DNA of 64,000 nucleotides from Amyelois transitella (lineage: Eukaryota; Arthropoda; Insecta; Lepidoptera; Pyralidae): contig NC_083535.1 of NCBI RefSeq assembly GCF_032362555.1, positions 248,001 through 312,000 on the forward strand, in the 5' to 3' direction. Within the stretch, counting starts at the first letter, position 1, and each line of letters begins with the position of its first letter. This document shows positions 12,915 to 24,235 of this stretch, piece by piece. The notes beneath the pieces are model-generated. The model worked only from the letters and a program-made list of their open reading frames with translations. It did no database searches and had not been told where the DNA came from. The position numbers were made by a program, and so were the translations under genes.

Positions 12915-13273
12915 TACCTGTTAGTATAGTTATTATTAAGGTATTAATTTACTTCATATTACCTGTTCCCTTGATTTACTTTTACAATCTGCGCGGGAAG
13001 AGAAGGAGTAGACAAACAACATTTCTAGCATGGAAGCTTTTACGATACATAAAAAAAAATACAAAAAAACTTCCATGAAATTATTCGTTTTAATTATTTC
13101 AAACATTCGAAATTCAAAATGTGGCCGGAGCATGTCGGCGCGTCCGTCGGTTTGGTGATAGCCCACTCGGGAAATCAGGCTGTGTCCCTTGCTCTCCACC
13201 GACGAAAACATGCCGATCGAATGTGTTACTTTGTTTGTCTACTACGTCGCACCTCACAACCCAATAATAGTAC

Positions 13274-13340
13274 AAACATACATACATTATTGTGATCACG
13301 TCGCTTTCCCGCAGGGGTAGGTGGAGATTTCATCTATTCA
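13274..13340 (-). repeat. Family B tail fragment
   Basis: ACATACATTATTGTGATCAC then CCCGCAGGGGTAGGTGGAGA. Confidence 0.5.
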
Positions 13341-13621
13341 CTCGCTAATTTCCTTGCAAAATATTTTTTTTCGTCCACATCGTTGCATGGAAGTTTTTAG
13401 TTGACCTTCAAAAGTTGTGAAACAGAAAATAAAAAAAAGGGAAATAAACTTCAAAACTTTACTTAATTAAAATAATTTACTTTTAATTTCAAATACTTAT
13501 ACAACTTTAATTCAAGACTACCTATGTAATTTACCAAGGCACAAAAAGAGTATGTTATTACAAGGTTTGGATTCAAATAATATTTTGAAATCGCTGCTTA
13601 CATTAATAAACTGTTATTTCT

Positions 13622-15094
13622 TTATCTTTTCCTTAGAACGAAATTACGAACAGTGTCATCATTTTGAAACCTTGATGATTTTGGATCCAATAATATATCA
13701 ATGATAAGATTATACACTAATTGCGGGGCATCTTCGCCAAACAAGAAATCTGTGTGACTGAATTGATTCCTCTTAATTACATGATGAACGATTGGATTCG
13801 ATAAGAATGGTAACAAACTTGCTGTGTCAGAGATAGTACACAGCCAATCATCAGTCGACGTTATGATGGCGACCGGCAATGTCACGTCGTTCAAGCGGTA
13901 GCTGGGCGGAGACGGCATACCATATTTCTTTAAATTTTCTTCATGTCCGTAATCAAACATTTGAAACTGACCACTATTTACTAACTGAATGTAATGTCTT
14001 ATAGTCTTGGCGGAACCTTCGCCAGATACACGAGATTTTATAACATTACTAAGTTCCAAATTTGGTATGTGTTTTCCTCCATTAGTCAGCAGAAATATTG
14101 GTTTAAGGCATAATTGGGGGTCACCAACACAATATTTGGTAAAAATTTGTTTAGGAATACTACTATTGAGTTGAAATTCCTTATTTCCTAAATAATGTAC
14201 AAACCCATATTTATTCATATCCGAAAAATACCGGAACGTACCTTTGACATTGTACATGAAAGCCAAAGGTGCAAGCAAAATGGCTGATTTAAAAATGTTA
14301 TTGTATTGCGGATAAGTGGATAACAATACCAATAACGATGTGGCTCCCATAGAGTAACCGATGTAGTGAAGTTCCGCTTTACTGTCACCAATTTCTTTGA
14401 TGTAGTCTATGGCAGCCGGCAGATCATAAATTCCGATTTCATGAAAAGAAAAATCCCAGAAATCAGCAGAGTCTGCCGGCAGCCTTGTATGTACTTTAGA
14501 ATACTTGTTCCCTCTGGCATTCGTTAGCCACACGTCGTAACCTGACATCCATAGTAAATACGGGAGAGCCTTCTTCGATCCGAGGAGCATCCAGTCTTCA
14601 GAGCTACCCAGAAGACCGTGGTGTAGTAAAACCTTTTTCATTTCTTTCCCATCTGAATCACGAAACAGTATTCTATGTAACATTAGCGTATATCCATCTG
14701 CTGTTAGTGTTGTATGAGTTTCAAGCCTGAACCCGTGCAATCCTACTAATTTAATTATATCCATCTGTTCATTATCTCCATGTTTATCGGCTTTGGGAAC
14801 AAAATCCATCTTTTCCTTACCGAGAGTTCTAGTGTTCCTGTCTTCACCACATTTTTTTGTTAAACTCTTGTTGGTAGATTCCGATATAAACTTGTAGAAT
14901 GCATTTTTCGTTACAGATTTTCTGTGTAAAATTGATTGGAATTTGCATTTAAAGAAATTCTTAATGTCTTCCATTAGATTATTGAATGACTCTGATATTG
15001 ATGCGACAGAACTTTTGAGTTGTAGATCCAAGTCATCGACATCTGCTTTCACAGTGAAATTAAATAGACAAATGACGATGAAACTAAGTAACAT
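13622..15094 (-). CDS. Acid lipase (lysosomal/gastric lipase-like), intronless
   Basis: Single-exon 490-aa alpha/beta-hydrolase of the insect acid lipase family (Abhydro_lipase plus AB-hydrolase fold). These enzymes hydrolyse acyl esters of neutral lipids in the gut lumen or lysosome. Seen: hydrophobic leader MLLSFIVICLFNFTVKA at residues 1-17; oxyanion region HHGLLGS 158-164; nucleophile elbow GYSMG 246-250 with Ser248; acid Asp416 in DDW; His447 in FSHTDF. The triad is complete and length is slightly above the usual ~400-430 because of a polar, Lys-rich insert (about residues 20-110) before the catalytic domain. The frame stays open 39 bases upstream to a GTG, but the first ATG (15094) directly begins the leader, so I chose it. 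A TCAG lies about 72 nt upstream (15164-15167) and could be the initiator. Paralogue of the lipase at 25555-26934. Substrate unknown. Confidence 0.9.
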   Translation of the reverse strand: MLLSFIVICLFNFTVKADVDDLDLQLKSSVASISESFNNLMEDIKNFFKCKFQSILHRKSVTKNAFYKFISESTNKSLTKKCGEDRNTRTLGKEKMDFVPKADKHGDNEQMDIIKLVGLHGFRLETHTTLTADGYTLMLHRILFRDSDGKEMKKVLLHHGLLGSSEDWMLLGSKKALPYLLWMSGYDVWLTNARGNKYSKVHTRLPADSADFWDFSFHEIGIYDLPAAIDYIKEIGDSKAELHYIGYSMGATSLLVLLSTYPQYNNIFKSAILLAPLAFMYNVKGTFRYFSDMNKYGFVHYLGNKEFQLNSSIPKQIFTKYCVGDPQLCLKPIFLLTNGGKHIPNLELSNVIKSRVSGEGSAKTIRHYIQLVNSGQFQMFDYGHEENLKKYGMPSPPSYRLNDVTLPVAIITSTDDWLCTISDTASLLPFLSNPIVHHVIKRNQFSHTDFLFGEDAPQLVYNLIIDILLDPKSSRFQNDDTVRNFVLRKR

Positions 15095-15435
15095 TGTCGC
15101 GAGCACTGCTTGGGTCTGCGGCGACACTAACACTAATACTTCAAATTAGATTGTTGCACGATCCTGACAATAGCTTTGCTCTATAACATGGGAATCAAAA
15201 TATTTATTTTAATATTATTCGATATATACATAAATCGTTTACATTACAAAATTAGTTCTCATGTCTTTGATGTGAGTTGTGATGTAAGATATTGAAGAAG
15301 ATATATTTATCTTTGTCTGTATGATATTATGGCGTTGTTTTATCATTCCCAAAAATGCTAGTCAACTAAAAAAAAAAATTTGACAAAACACACTTACCTA
15401 TTTACAAGATATTTTGCCTTAATGATTCGTATGAT

Positions 15436-15607
15436 ATCGTAAAAGGCGACTAAGGGATAGGCTTATAAACTTGGGATTATTTTTTTTGGGCGACTGGCTG
15501 GCAACCTGTCACTATATGAATCTCAATTCCATCATTAACAGCTGAACGGGGCCTATCAGTCTGTTCAAGGCTGTTGGCTTGATAAAGACGTGATTATATG
15601 TATGTAG
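15436..15607 (+). repeat. Family A repeat, 5'-truncated
   Basis: From TCGTAAAAGGCGACTAAGGG to the TATG tail. Confidence 0.7.
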
Positions 15608-16287
15608 GCATTGATATGTAGACAAAATTAAAAAACAATATTTATTTTTAAAATAATCACCACACCGAAGCCACACAGGCATAAATATAGGACATATTTA
15701 CAATACGCTCAAACTTTCCTACAAAGATCAGAAAACATCCAACGAACGGGTCTGTACCTTTATTTAATTTTTTGTTAGTCGGGGAGACAACTTTTTTCTA
15801 TTTACATTAAAATGCTTTGATGCGGCAAATTTAAATAAAAAGAGTCCTCGTAAAACAATGTGGTCGAGCTAATGTTCTCAGACGGAAATAAATGCAAATC
15901 TGTTTTGCAAATTATATGTTTTTCTTTTTACTTCCATTCATCGTCCTTTTTTGCTTGCTTTCCTAGATTATCTACCGTTGTTAATGATCGCACTACTTTA
16001 TTCTATTCAGATATTTTTATATCAAATTAAGTTACCTTGGTCGCGTGTTTGTACTTCAGAAATAAGGTAACACCCATTTGAATGAACAGATTAGGATACA
16101 ATATTTGATCGAAAGCCTAACAATGAAATCTGGTTACTGCAAGTAAATTAGTTGATATGATGAAATTCGCATGATTCCGACCCACGACATTAATCAACTC
16201 TTCGGTTAATACATTTGACCTGATCTTTCTCTAAAAGACTGCGATATTATCTTGATGAATCAGGTCAAAGGCTTGTAGAGAGACAGT

Positions 16288-16515
16288 AGAAAGCGATGAT
16301 TCGGCTCGACCGCCACCAAAGGGAAGGTCTTCCACCAAGCTAGGTGTTATGCCCGGTGAACTGCGGTTCCGACGATGTTGTGTCGGAGGTTGTATATAGC
16401 TCCAATCCGTGAAATCTTTGCTTGCGCGATTTAGGTTTTTCGCTGTTTTTTACTGATACCGTCGCGTGATTCTATTTTTTATTTTTGTGACTTGTGGCGT
16501 ATAGATTTCGCCACA
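16288..16515 (-). repeat. Diverged LTR of the miniature element family
   Basis: Matches the LTR from GCGATGATTCGGCTCGACC through GATTTCGCCACA with many changes; the oldest-looking copy here. Lies just downstream of the carbonic anhydrase gene. Confidence 0.6.
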
Positions 16516-16531
16516 GGCTTTACGTTCCAAC

Positions 16532-16537
16532 TTTATT
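16532..16537 (-). terminator. Polyadenylation signal of the carbonic anhydrase gene
   Basis: AATAAA on the minus strand about 90 bases after the stop codon at 16628-16630; a second AATAAA sits at 16560-16565. Position and orientation fit a short 3' UTR. The 16288-16515 LTR fragment begins just beyond. Confidence 0.5.
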
Positions 16538-16627
16538 ATTCTTCATCTACTTACATTTTTTTATTTAATTTTTCAAATTTAGGTCTCACATACCCATGTC
16601 ATTGATAACATTTGTTCTAGACCTTGT

Positions 16628-19600
16628 CTAGCCACGTCTCTGGCAATAAACAAGTTCATCTGAATCCATATACATAACTTTTTCTGAATACTTATCTCTT
16701 AAGTGCTGGTTTTCATCCTCCTTCGTTTTATTAAGCATTAAGGTAATGAAATCAATCAATTCACTATGATCATGTTCTTCTCCGTACACAGAACTATGCG
16801 CCGCGTGCGCCACACGTCCGGACCAATCGTATGCCTTTCTGAAAATTATACATACACACATATTATCACTATCCACAATCTATATCCCTCGCGGGGAAGA
16901 CAGAGCCAACAGTCTTGAAAAGACTGATAGGCCACGTTCAGTTATTTGGCTTTAAGAAAGAATTGAGATTCAAATAGTGACTGGAAATTGTATTTCTTCT
17001 TAAGGCCCGCTTTTCTTTGTTCACTTACATATTTTTTAATGATTAATGTAAGTAAAACGAACAAATTCATACTTCATAACCCTAATTTTTTCTAAAAAAC
17101 ATCTTTCCTTTTAAAAAAGAAAGAAAGGATAGAGACGTGAATAAATTATTATGTCGTAATAATGTATGTGAAATATGTACTTAAAACAATATGGATAAAA
17201 TCACGCGTATTTACGGTGTAGTCAGTCACGATTTCTGCATACTTCTCCACATTCATTACTCTCTTCGCGCAAGCTTATCGGCTTAGGGTACTCTCGACCT
17301 GAGCTACACCATATGACGATATATTAAACCACCATAAATTCAAATATTCGTCAGATGTCATAGCTTAAAAATTATTAATATTTTTATGACTTACCTAGTT
17401 ATGTTTTTAAGAACCAAACCCATCGCCTTTCGAAAGTCAGCAAACGTGTCGCCGAGTAAGGGGGTCAGGAAGGAGTGGCCAGTGGTTCGATACACTTTAT
17501 GCTGATTCAGGGCTTGCATACTTCGATAGTTGTTCCGCTGCACACCCAGCCTGCCAAAAGCTCGATACTGGAACATACAATCTTACATACATACATAAAA
17601 TCACGCTTTTTTCCCGCAGGGGTGGGCAGAGACTACATTTTTTCAATTGCAACGACCTCTGCTTACTTCATTAATATAAATCTTATATATAAAATTCTCG
17701 TGTCACAATGTTTCTGTCCGTACTCCTCCGAAACGGCTTTACCGATTTTAACCAAATTTTGCATGCATATTCAGTAGGTCTGGGAATCGGCTAACATCTA
17801 TTTTTCATACCCCTAAGTGTTAAGGATTGTCCACACTTAATTTTTTTTTTACTACAAATTACTTAAAAATTATTTATATGGCAAAACAACGTTTGCCGGG
17901 ACAGCTAGTTTAATATACAACTAAATTTCTCAAACACCGTGTATACAAGCTAAAACTACACTTTAAAAAAATATATTGACAGGTTTCTTGTTCATATCGC
18001 CGAAGAAACTTAAATACATTACAAAAATAAAACAGGGGTATACTTTGATACGGATAATGTGGAGAGTATGATCGTAAAGCATTCTAGTATGCAATCATCC
18101 TTACTTATAATTTCAGTTTCTAATCATTAATTTTTTCAGATATTGTATCACTTCTTGATATAATATAAAGTACAATATTTACTATACATTCCATTTTAGG
18201 TACCAATGTTACATCAATATATCTAAAGTTACATAATTTCATTAAAAAAACCTATTGAGTTAGCATAAAAAATGTAAATGAAACATTTCGTCATTATAAT
18301 ATTGGAGTATCAGTAGTAGTATCGTATTGGAGTCATCAGATGTAATAATTACCAGTGTCTCGGGGACATATAACGGCGTCTCGAAGACGATCCATATGAC
18401 AGCCTCCTCGCACTGTGGAGATGAGAGGGAGCCCGCGTACGAGAAGTATTCCCTGTGGTTTGTGTTTATCAAAGCCCTAGAACAAAGAAACCATAGGAAT
18501 TTGAATATTTAAGACACTAGCTGTGCCCGCGACTTCGTCCGCGTGGAATAGTTATTTTGGGCATCATTGATCTGTTTTTGTTTTGTATTTGTTTTCTGTG
18601 TGTATTACTAACACTAGGCTAAGAACATTGTTACTAACAAATGGATTGAAAAGTCTGAAATAAACAAATTATATTATAAAATTATATTATTGAAGCCCTC
18701 AAGGATGAATAATTTTTCCCGTTTTTTTTTTAACATTTTCCATTATTTCATCGCTCCTAATAGTTGCAGCGTGATGTTATATAGCTTAATTCTAATATTC
18801 TAATATAAGCCTTCCTCGATAAATGGTCTATTCAACACAAATTTTTCAATTCGAACCAAACGTTCTTGAGATTAGCGCGTTCAAACAAACAAACTCTTAA
18901 GCTTTATAATATTAGTATAGATTATATCAAATTTTATGATCATCCTAATTTCCTCTACGTTGTTTGATTTAAATCATTACCACAATTCAGTGCCACAACA
19001 ATTTTATACTATATATCGATTCTGAGAACACCTTTATTATTATTGTACATGCAAACATACCATCACGCATGTCTCCCATTGGAGTAAACAGATTACTATG
19101 AAGTTCCACTCGCTACGATCCTTTCAGACCTCTCCCGCTTCCTCCACACTCATTACTTTTCATACATATTCGAAGATTACCCACCCATAACATCTCCCTT
19201 TTTAAGACATTCGAAATTTAGACCTTATAGTTCGACGAGGCCGGCCCTGTCTCAATTTTACAGTCAGCTCCTATAGGGATAGAAAATAAAAATATGAGAA
19301 GGTTTAAAGGGATAAACCTACTCATATTTTTATTTTATTTTTATTTGGAGTTTTATTAACAAATACGTTTTTACTTTTACTAATCCTACTACTATTATAA
19401 AGGCGAAAGTTTGTATGGATGTATGGATGTTTGTTACTCTTTCACGCAAAAACTACTGAACCGATTACCATGAAATTTGGTATGTAGGTAGCTGAAGACC
19501 CAGAATAACACATAGGCTACTTTTTATCCCTGAGTTCCCGCGGGATTGATAGGGTTTCCATGCGGACGAAGTCGCGGGCGGCCTCTAGTTTAATAATATG

Positions 19601-22600
19601 TACTTAGTACTAATTTTTTTGCCATCGCATTTTGGCATCGCACTGGCATTGCATTGCCGTGTGGTTCCCGGCACCATTATAAAAAGAATAGGACCACTCC
19701 ATCTTTTTCCCATGGGTGTCGTAAAAGGCGACTAAGGGATACGCTTATAAACTTGGGATTATTCTTTTAGGCGACAGGCTAGCAACCTGCCACTATTTGA
19801 ATCTCAATTCTATCATTAAGCCAAACAGCTGAACGTGGCCTATCAGTCTTTTTAAGACTGTTGGCTCTGTCTACCCCGCAAGGGATATAGACGTAATTAT
19901 ATGTATGTAGGTATGTATGTACTTATTTTTTTAATGTACGTAAACTTCAATCTGTAAAAAATCTGATCAATTGCAATATTTAGATTTAATCTATAATTCA
20001 GCCATCTAACTAAACGTGATCTTCGAGCCTAGTTACTATTGGCTCTGCCTACCCTGTACATGATTAAGACGTGACATGTGTGGATACGTGTAAGGACCTG
20101 ATTACCTGATGTTCAGTTCCACGTTATCCAACTTCGTGCCCGGAACCTTGAGGTTTAGGAAATAAGGAATGTCTTCGGTTCTCACAATGTTCTTCATCCA
20201 ACCCATTAATAACTGTATCACAAGAATAAAAAATGTAATTTTATTAAAACAATTTACATTTAAAATGTTTGTAGCTCATTCTCTTACCGTGCAGATGATA
20301 AAATTCAATCAAGGGATAGGCTTATAAACTTGGGATTCTTAATGTAGGGCTAGCAACCTGTCACTATTTGAATTCCAATTCCATTTAGATATATAGCTGA
20401 AGATAGAGTTATAGTCTTTTCAAAACTATTGGCTCTGTCTTCTCCGTAAGCGATAAGGACAAAATTATGTGTATATATGTATTAAAAAAAATTATCTACG
20501 ACGGATGAATTTACGAGCTACAAATTTAAAGCAGAAGCAAGAATGCAGACCGTCTCAACAAAGTGAGATGGAAATCATTGCGGAGGCCTAAGTGGTGTCC
20601 TACGGTTGATATTATTATGATGCTGATGTACTTATTCCAATACTTAGATAGATAGATAGATAAAACTCTTTATTGCACCATAATAGAAAACATACAAAAC
20701 AACACAAAGCAGATATAGATGGTACAAAGGCGGACTTATCGCTAAAGCAATCTCTTCCAGTCAACCTTTGGGTGGAAGGAAACCAAACAGGAGATCGGCG
20801 TTGGCGCAGAGCAAGATAAATCAATTTTTGAACATAATAAAATACATACAGAATATATATCTATATATAATACATATAAATACATACAAACACGCATAAA
20901 TACATATAAATACATAATAATAACATATACTTAGGATAGAGTAGAAAGATAATGAGACCTAACGAGATTTTTGAAACTATTACTACTTACATTCCAAAAA
21001 ACTACTAAAATGGCCAGACCATCAAATTCTTTGAGCGCCTGCTCCACATCGCAATCCTGACGAATGTGGACGAAATGGATCTCCATTGGAAATCTGCAAT
21101 GAAGACATTAATAAAATGTCTTCTCTTTCCACAGAGGGTAGGCAGATATCTTAGCTACATATCTTTCTACTTGCCACGATTTCTGCATACTTCTTTCGAT
21201 TCATCCACATTCATCACTTTCATGCAAGGTCGTCGATTAGGATACTTGATAACCAGTAACAAAAAATATAGGTACACCCACGAAAGATCACGCAAGATAA
21301 ATGCTTAAATCAATAATAAATGATAAATAATTATCAATTCACAAGAAATCAAAACTGTATTCTTCTATACTAAGTTTTCAGTTGTTTTAATGCGATCTGC
21401 TTGATCATGCCGTGTGATCATGCCTCATCCATCACACTCTTCATGCAAACTTGTCTATTCAGAGTACATGACCTGACTTCCCACCAAGATATTCCCGCTT
21501 TAATCAAGGAACTATCGTTTAGGCCTTTTTCTATCTATACTAATATTATAAAGAGTTTGTTTACTTGTTTGTTTGAACGCGTTCTTTTTGCGTTAAATAG
21601 ACCATTTATCGAGGAAGCCTTTCTCGATAAATGGTCTATAATATCACGCTGCAACTATTAGGAACGAAGAAATAATGGAAAATGTGAAAAAAAAACGGGG
21701 AATATTATTCATCCTTATGAAAAATGAAAATATTTTTGAAAATGAAAATATTTTATTATCGCGGGCACAGCTAGTGAGATATATTTGACATCAGTAACAT
21801 TGTATACTCACTTGTGGCCATCTATCGCATGCTCCGAAGGCCAATGATAGTGCACCTGCTCCAGACGATACACCTTCCGAAGCGGGCCTCCAGTCACGGT
21901 GGGGTCCGTGCCATTCATTGCCATAGATATGAATTGTACTGCAATTTGCGAACGTTAGCTAAGTTATATTAATAACGGGTTCGAATTTCATATCAAATTT
22001 ATTATTGTTGAGCCGAAAATACAGGATAAGGGTACAAACATAGAAACAGACTTTGTCCTAGCCGAAACTAAAAGACCTTCTCACACCAGTGCTTTTAATA
22101 GCTATGCAATTAATTTCCCGAACAATAAATATCTCTAAAGAATACGAAAGAATGAAGGTGACAATCCACGTAAGGGGCATTCAAACAGCTTCAAGCTTAG
22201 AAGTTGTTTGGATGTCAGCAGAGTATGCAAATTGTGATAATAACCAGAATTTTGAACAAACTTCTTAGTCGTACCAGAATTATGTAAGTTATTAATAATC
22301 TATTATCTTTGCGTGTGTCCGCCACATGCTTCAGTACACGGGTTTACTACAAAATTTGCTCGGGTTGACTACAAAAGGTTAAGTTAACATTACGTGTATT
22401 TCCATTATTGAATGCAATCACAGGCAGCGGTTCTTGGTAATTCTTGAACTTCAGTGGTCCCCACTTTATAAAGTCCATGTCCAGATCTCGGGTGGCATTG
22501 GCTGATATGATATTGATGGGAGACTGCCTGGTGCCCTTGCCCTTCTTGCAGAGCTCGCCAGGCCACAGCTCTTCGCCTGCAGCTAGAAATAAAGGCAGCT

Positions 22601-23617
22601 TATGACGGCATCATAAAATCTCAAAATTCATTTAGATTTCACGCACACATACATAACCACGTCTGTTCATTACAACATAGACAGAGACAACAAAGTGGAA
22701 TTGAGATGCAGATGCAGCAACAGATTGCTAACCTACCGTCATAAAAATAATCTCAAGTTGATAAGCAAACTACCAAGATAACCATAATTATCTTCAAATA
22801 AAGTAAATCTATGAAATAGAGATACATTTCCGTAATAACACATTGTTACATTAGCAAAGACATTTTTAGCTTGTGTCATAATCAACCAGTATTATAAATA
22901 AAAAAGGAATACAATTTCAAAAATTTCATCTTCTTTCCGACCTTAGTTCCGGTTGCATCATCACCGCTCTGGAGAAGGACGGAGGACGCCTTTGATCACG
23001 GGTCCTGGATAGGGTGAGTCAGGTTTTATAATAAACGATTCCCATCTGACCTCCGTAACCTTTGCAGGGGGACCTAACCCGTATTGGATTTATCTTGGTT
23101 GCCTAAATGTGCAGGTTTCCTGCTGCTTTTTTCCCTCACCGCAAGTTTAGTATCCAAATTAAAGTTCATTAGTTCTAAAATAGTCATAGGTACATGGTCA
23201 GTGTGGGATTCAAACCTGTGCCTTCATGCTCATCACGCATTTGAACCGGACACCTCACCGATTCAACCACCTACTCACTTTCTAACTGGCTGAAAATGTT
23301 GTGAAACTATTTGAACTAAATACATTTTAATCACCATAGCCTTAAAGGTCGTGTGAGCATTATTAACACTTACGGCCAGTCTTCCAAGGTACTTTCTCCA
23401 TGTATTTGATGTAATAGCTCTCATTAAAATACTGGAACTGAGCCGGGCCCCACCCTTCATTATTAGCTTGCTTTATTGCGCCTTCTATGCCGCCGGGCTC
23501 CTCAGGACTGCCGAGCTCCTCAGGAATATCGGGCTTTTTACCCTTTCCACCCCCTGGCTGGCAAGCCTTGCTCAAATTTAACATTTCTGATATAATTAAA
23601 ACTATAGCACACTTCAT
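16628..23617 (-). CDS. Secreted alpha-carbonic anhydrase(-like) protein, 8 coding exons
   Basis: Coding exons in transcript order: 23617-23374, 22582-22394, 21938-21812, 21093-20991, 20212-20106, 18476-18353, 17567-17395, 16838-16628. Every junction is GT-AG and phases close to 425 aa. Family reaction: zinc-dependent CO2/bicarbonate interconversion. Seen: signal-like N-terminus MKCAIVLIISEMLNLSKAC followed by a Pro/Gly/Glu linker to about residue 50; RQSPINI at 100-106; zinc ligands His174 and His176 (HYHW) and His193 (MEIHFVH); Glu180 in SEH; strand FEGLA-like segment FDGLAILVVFWN; GSLSSPQC at 272-279. Cys93 and Cys279 match the disulfide of extracellular members. Oddities: Asn143 replaces the proton-shuttle His64 of CA II, Ser275 replaces gatekeeper Thr199, the HW-to-SEH loop is about six residues short, and roughly 100 hydrophilic residues follow the core without a hydrophobic GPI-type tail. 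It may be active, weak or non-catalytic. Introns carry many repeats. It lies between two acid lipases on the same strand. Confidence 0.85.
16875..16985 (-). repeat. Family A repeat, partial
   Basis: Lies 37 bases upstream of exon 8 of the carbonic anhydrase gene, in intron 7; the 3' half of the family only. Confidence 0.65.
17189..17310 (-). repeat. Family B LINE tail, diverged
   Basis: AGTCACGATTTCTGCATACT and GCGCAAGCTTATCGGCTTAG; intron 7 of the carbonic anhydrase gene. Confidence 0.55.
17585..17672 (-). repeat. Family B LINE tail
   Basis: Intron 6 of the carbonic anhydrase gene, beginning 16 bases upstream of the exon 7 acceptor. Confidence 0.6.
17689..17908 (+). mobile_element. Helitron-type element, third subfamily
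   Basis: TCTTATATATAAAATTCTCG start and GCCGGGACAGCTAG end; intron 6 of the carbonic anhydrase gene. Confidence 0.6.
18520..18922 (-). mobile_element. Helitron-type element (family G)
   Basis: CTAGCTGTGCCCGCGACTTC to TTTATAATATTAGTATAGA; starts 44 bases upstream of exon 6 of the carbonic anhydrase gene, in intron 5. Confidence 0.65.
19049..19185 (-). repeat. Family B LINE tail, degenerate
   Basis: Intron 5 of the carbonic anhydrase gene; CCTCCACACTCATTACTTTT block. Confidence 0.45.
19283..19336. repeat. Near-perfect 24-bp inverted repeat
   Basis: Arms 19283-19306 and 19313-19336 pair with one mismatch around a 6-base loop; intron 5 of the carbonic anhydrase gene. Confidence 0.75.
19384..19589 (+). 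mobile_element. Helitron-type element, second subfamily
   Basis: TACTACTATTATAAAGGCGA start to GTCGCGGGCGGCCTCTAG end; intron 5 of the carbonic anhydrase gene. Confidence 0.6.
19656..19920 (+). repeat. Family A repeat, full-length
   Basis: Both ends present; in intron 5 of the carbonic anhydrase gene, opposite strand. Confidence 0.8.
20311..20480 (+). repeat. Family A repeat, 5'-truncated and degenerate
   Basis: AAGGGATAGGCTTATAAACTT start; about 100 bases upstream of carbonic anhydrase exon 5, in intron 4. Confidence 0.6.
20643..20840 (-). repeat. LINE 3' end with TATC tail
   Basis: Minus strand ends CAATAAAGAGTTTTATC followed by TATC repeats (20643-20660). Interior TTATCGCTAAAGCAATCTCT and CAACCTTTGGGTGGAAGG. 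Followed by an ATACAT-rich low-complexity stretch to about 20930. Confidence 0.5.
21121..21250 (-). repeat. Family B LINE tail
   Basis: Intron 3 of the carbonic anhydrase gene, about 27 bases upstream of exon 4. Confidence 0.6.
21400..21530 (-). repeat. Family B fragment, degenerate
   Basis: CTCATCCATCACACTCTTCA and ACATGACCTGACTTCCCACC; intron 3 of the carbonic anhydrase gene. Confidence 0.4.
21535..21774 (+). mobile_element. Helitron-type element (family G) with internal foldback
   Basis: TCTATACTAATATTATAAAG start, ends GCGGGCACAGCTAG; contains a 17-bp perfect inverted repeat at 21597-21613/21623-21639. Intron 3 of the carbonic anhydrase gene. Confidence 0.65.
22955..23290 (+). repeat. 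Family D SINE-like repeat, near full-length
   Basis: GGTTGCATCATCACCGCTCT, GGTGAGTCAGGTTTTATAAT, GGACCTAACCCGTATTGGAT, ending at CACCGATTCAACCACC. Intron 1 of the carbonic anhydrase gene. Confidence 0.65.
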
Positions 23618-23765
23618 TTCTGTTCTCGACTATCAAATGCTGTTTAGTGAAGGTAGTGACCGTCTGTCGCAATCTTTTCTAGAGATTTATCGCACTAGGG
23701 CTGCCAATAGGAACACTTTTGAATGGAAAAGACATTGTTTTAATGAGGATGTTCATACTCTTTAC

Positions 23766-23880
23766 CAGAGATGCAGGCAGAGACTACATCTTTTCACTTG
23801 CCTCAATCCTTTCATACTTCTTTCGCTTCATCCATTTATAACTCTTTTCATGCTAGCTCGTCGAGTTCAGGTACTTTGAC
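23766..23880 (-). repeat. Family B LINE tail
   Basis: CAGAGACTACATCTTTTCAC through CTCGTCGAGTTCAGGTAC, about 150 bases upstream of the carbonic anhydrase start. Confidence 0.6.
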
Positions 23881-24095
23881 GATCACATTTTCTTACATTT
23901 ACACTGCTAGTTGTTGCGATGTTGGATACAAAAACGTTATCATCTTTTGACATCAAACATAAAGAGGTAAAGATAATTATAATTTTTTTTTTAAGGAGTC
24001 TTCGTAAATTCTGTACCGATCATTAAATTCTTTCACTATTAAAAACGTACATTATTTGCGGATACAAAGCGAAAATATAGAAGACGCGGCATAAA

Positions 24096-24235
24096 AAGCT
24101 ACACTGGAAATAGAGAAGAAGCGGCGGAACAAACAACACTGCATTATTACAAAGACATCAATTTACAAACATAAATCTTAAATCCAAGGCGATAAAGTAT
24201 TTTTATTTAAGTACATGAACAATCATTGACGTACT
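24096..24235 (-). repeat. Family F fragment, tail missing
   Basis: GCGGCGGAACAAACAACACT and AAATCTTAAATCCAAGGCGA blocks. Confidence 0.5.

Noticed and set aside
20643..20660. GATA repeat as an independent microsatellite or CRISPR-like array
   Set aside because: It is the tandem tail of a LINE 3' end whose body follows; no spacer structure.
23487..23879. 130-codon plus-strand ORF opposite carbonic anhydrase exon 1
   Set aside because: Its first part is the antisense of the exon and its last part is a family B repeat; no independent coding evidence.
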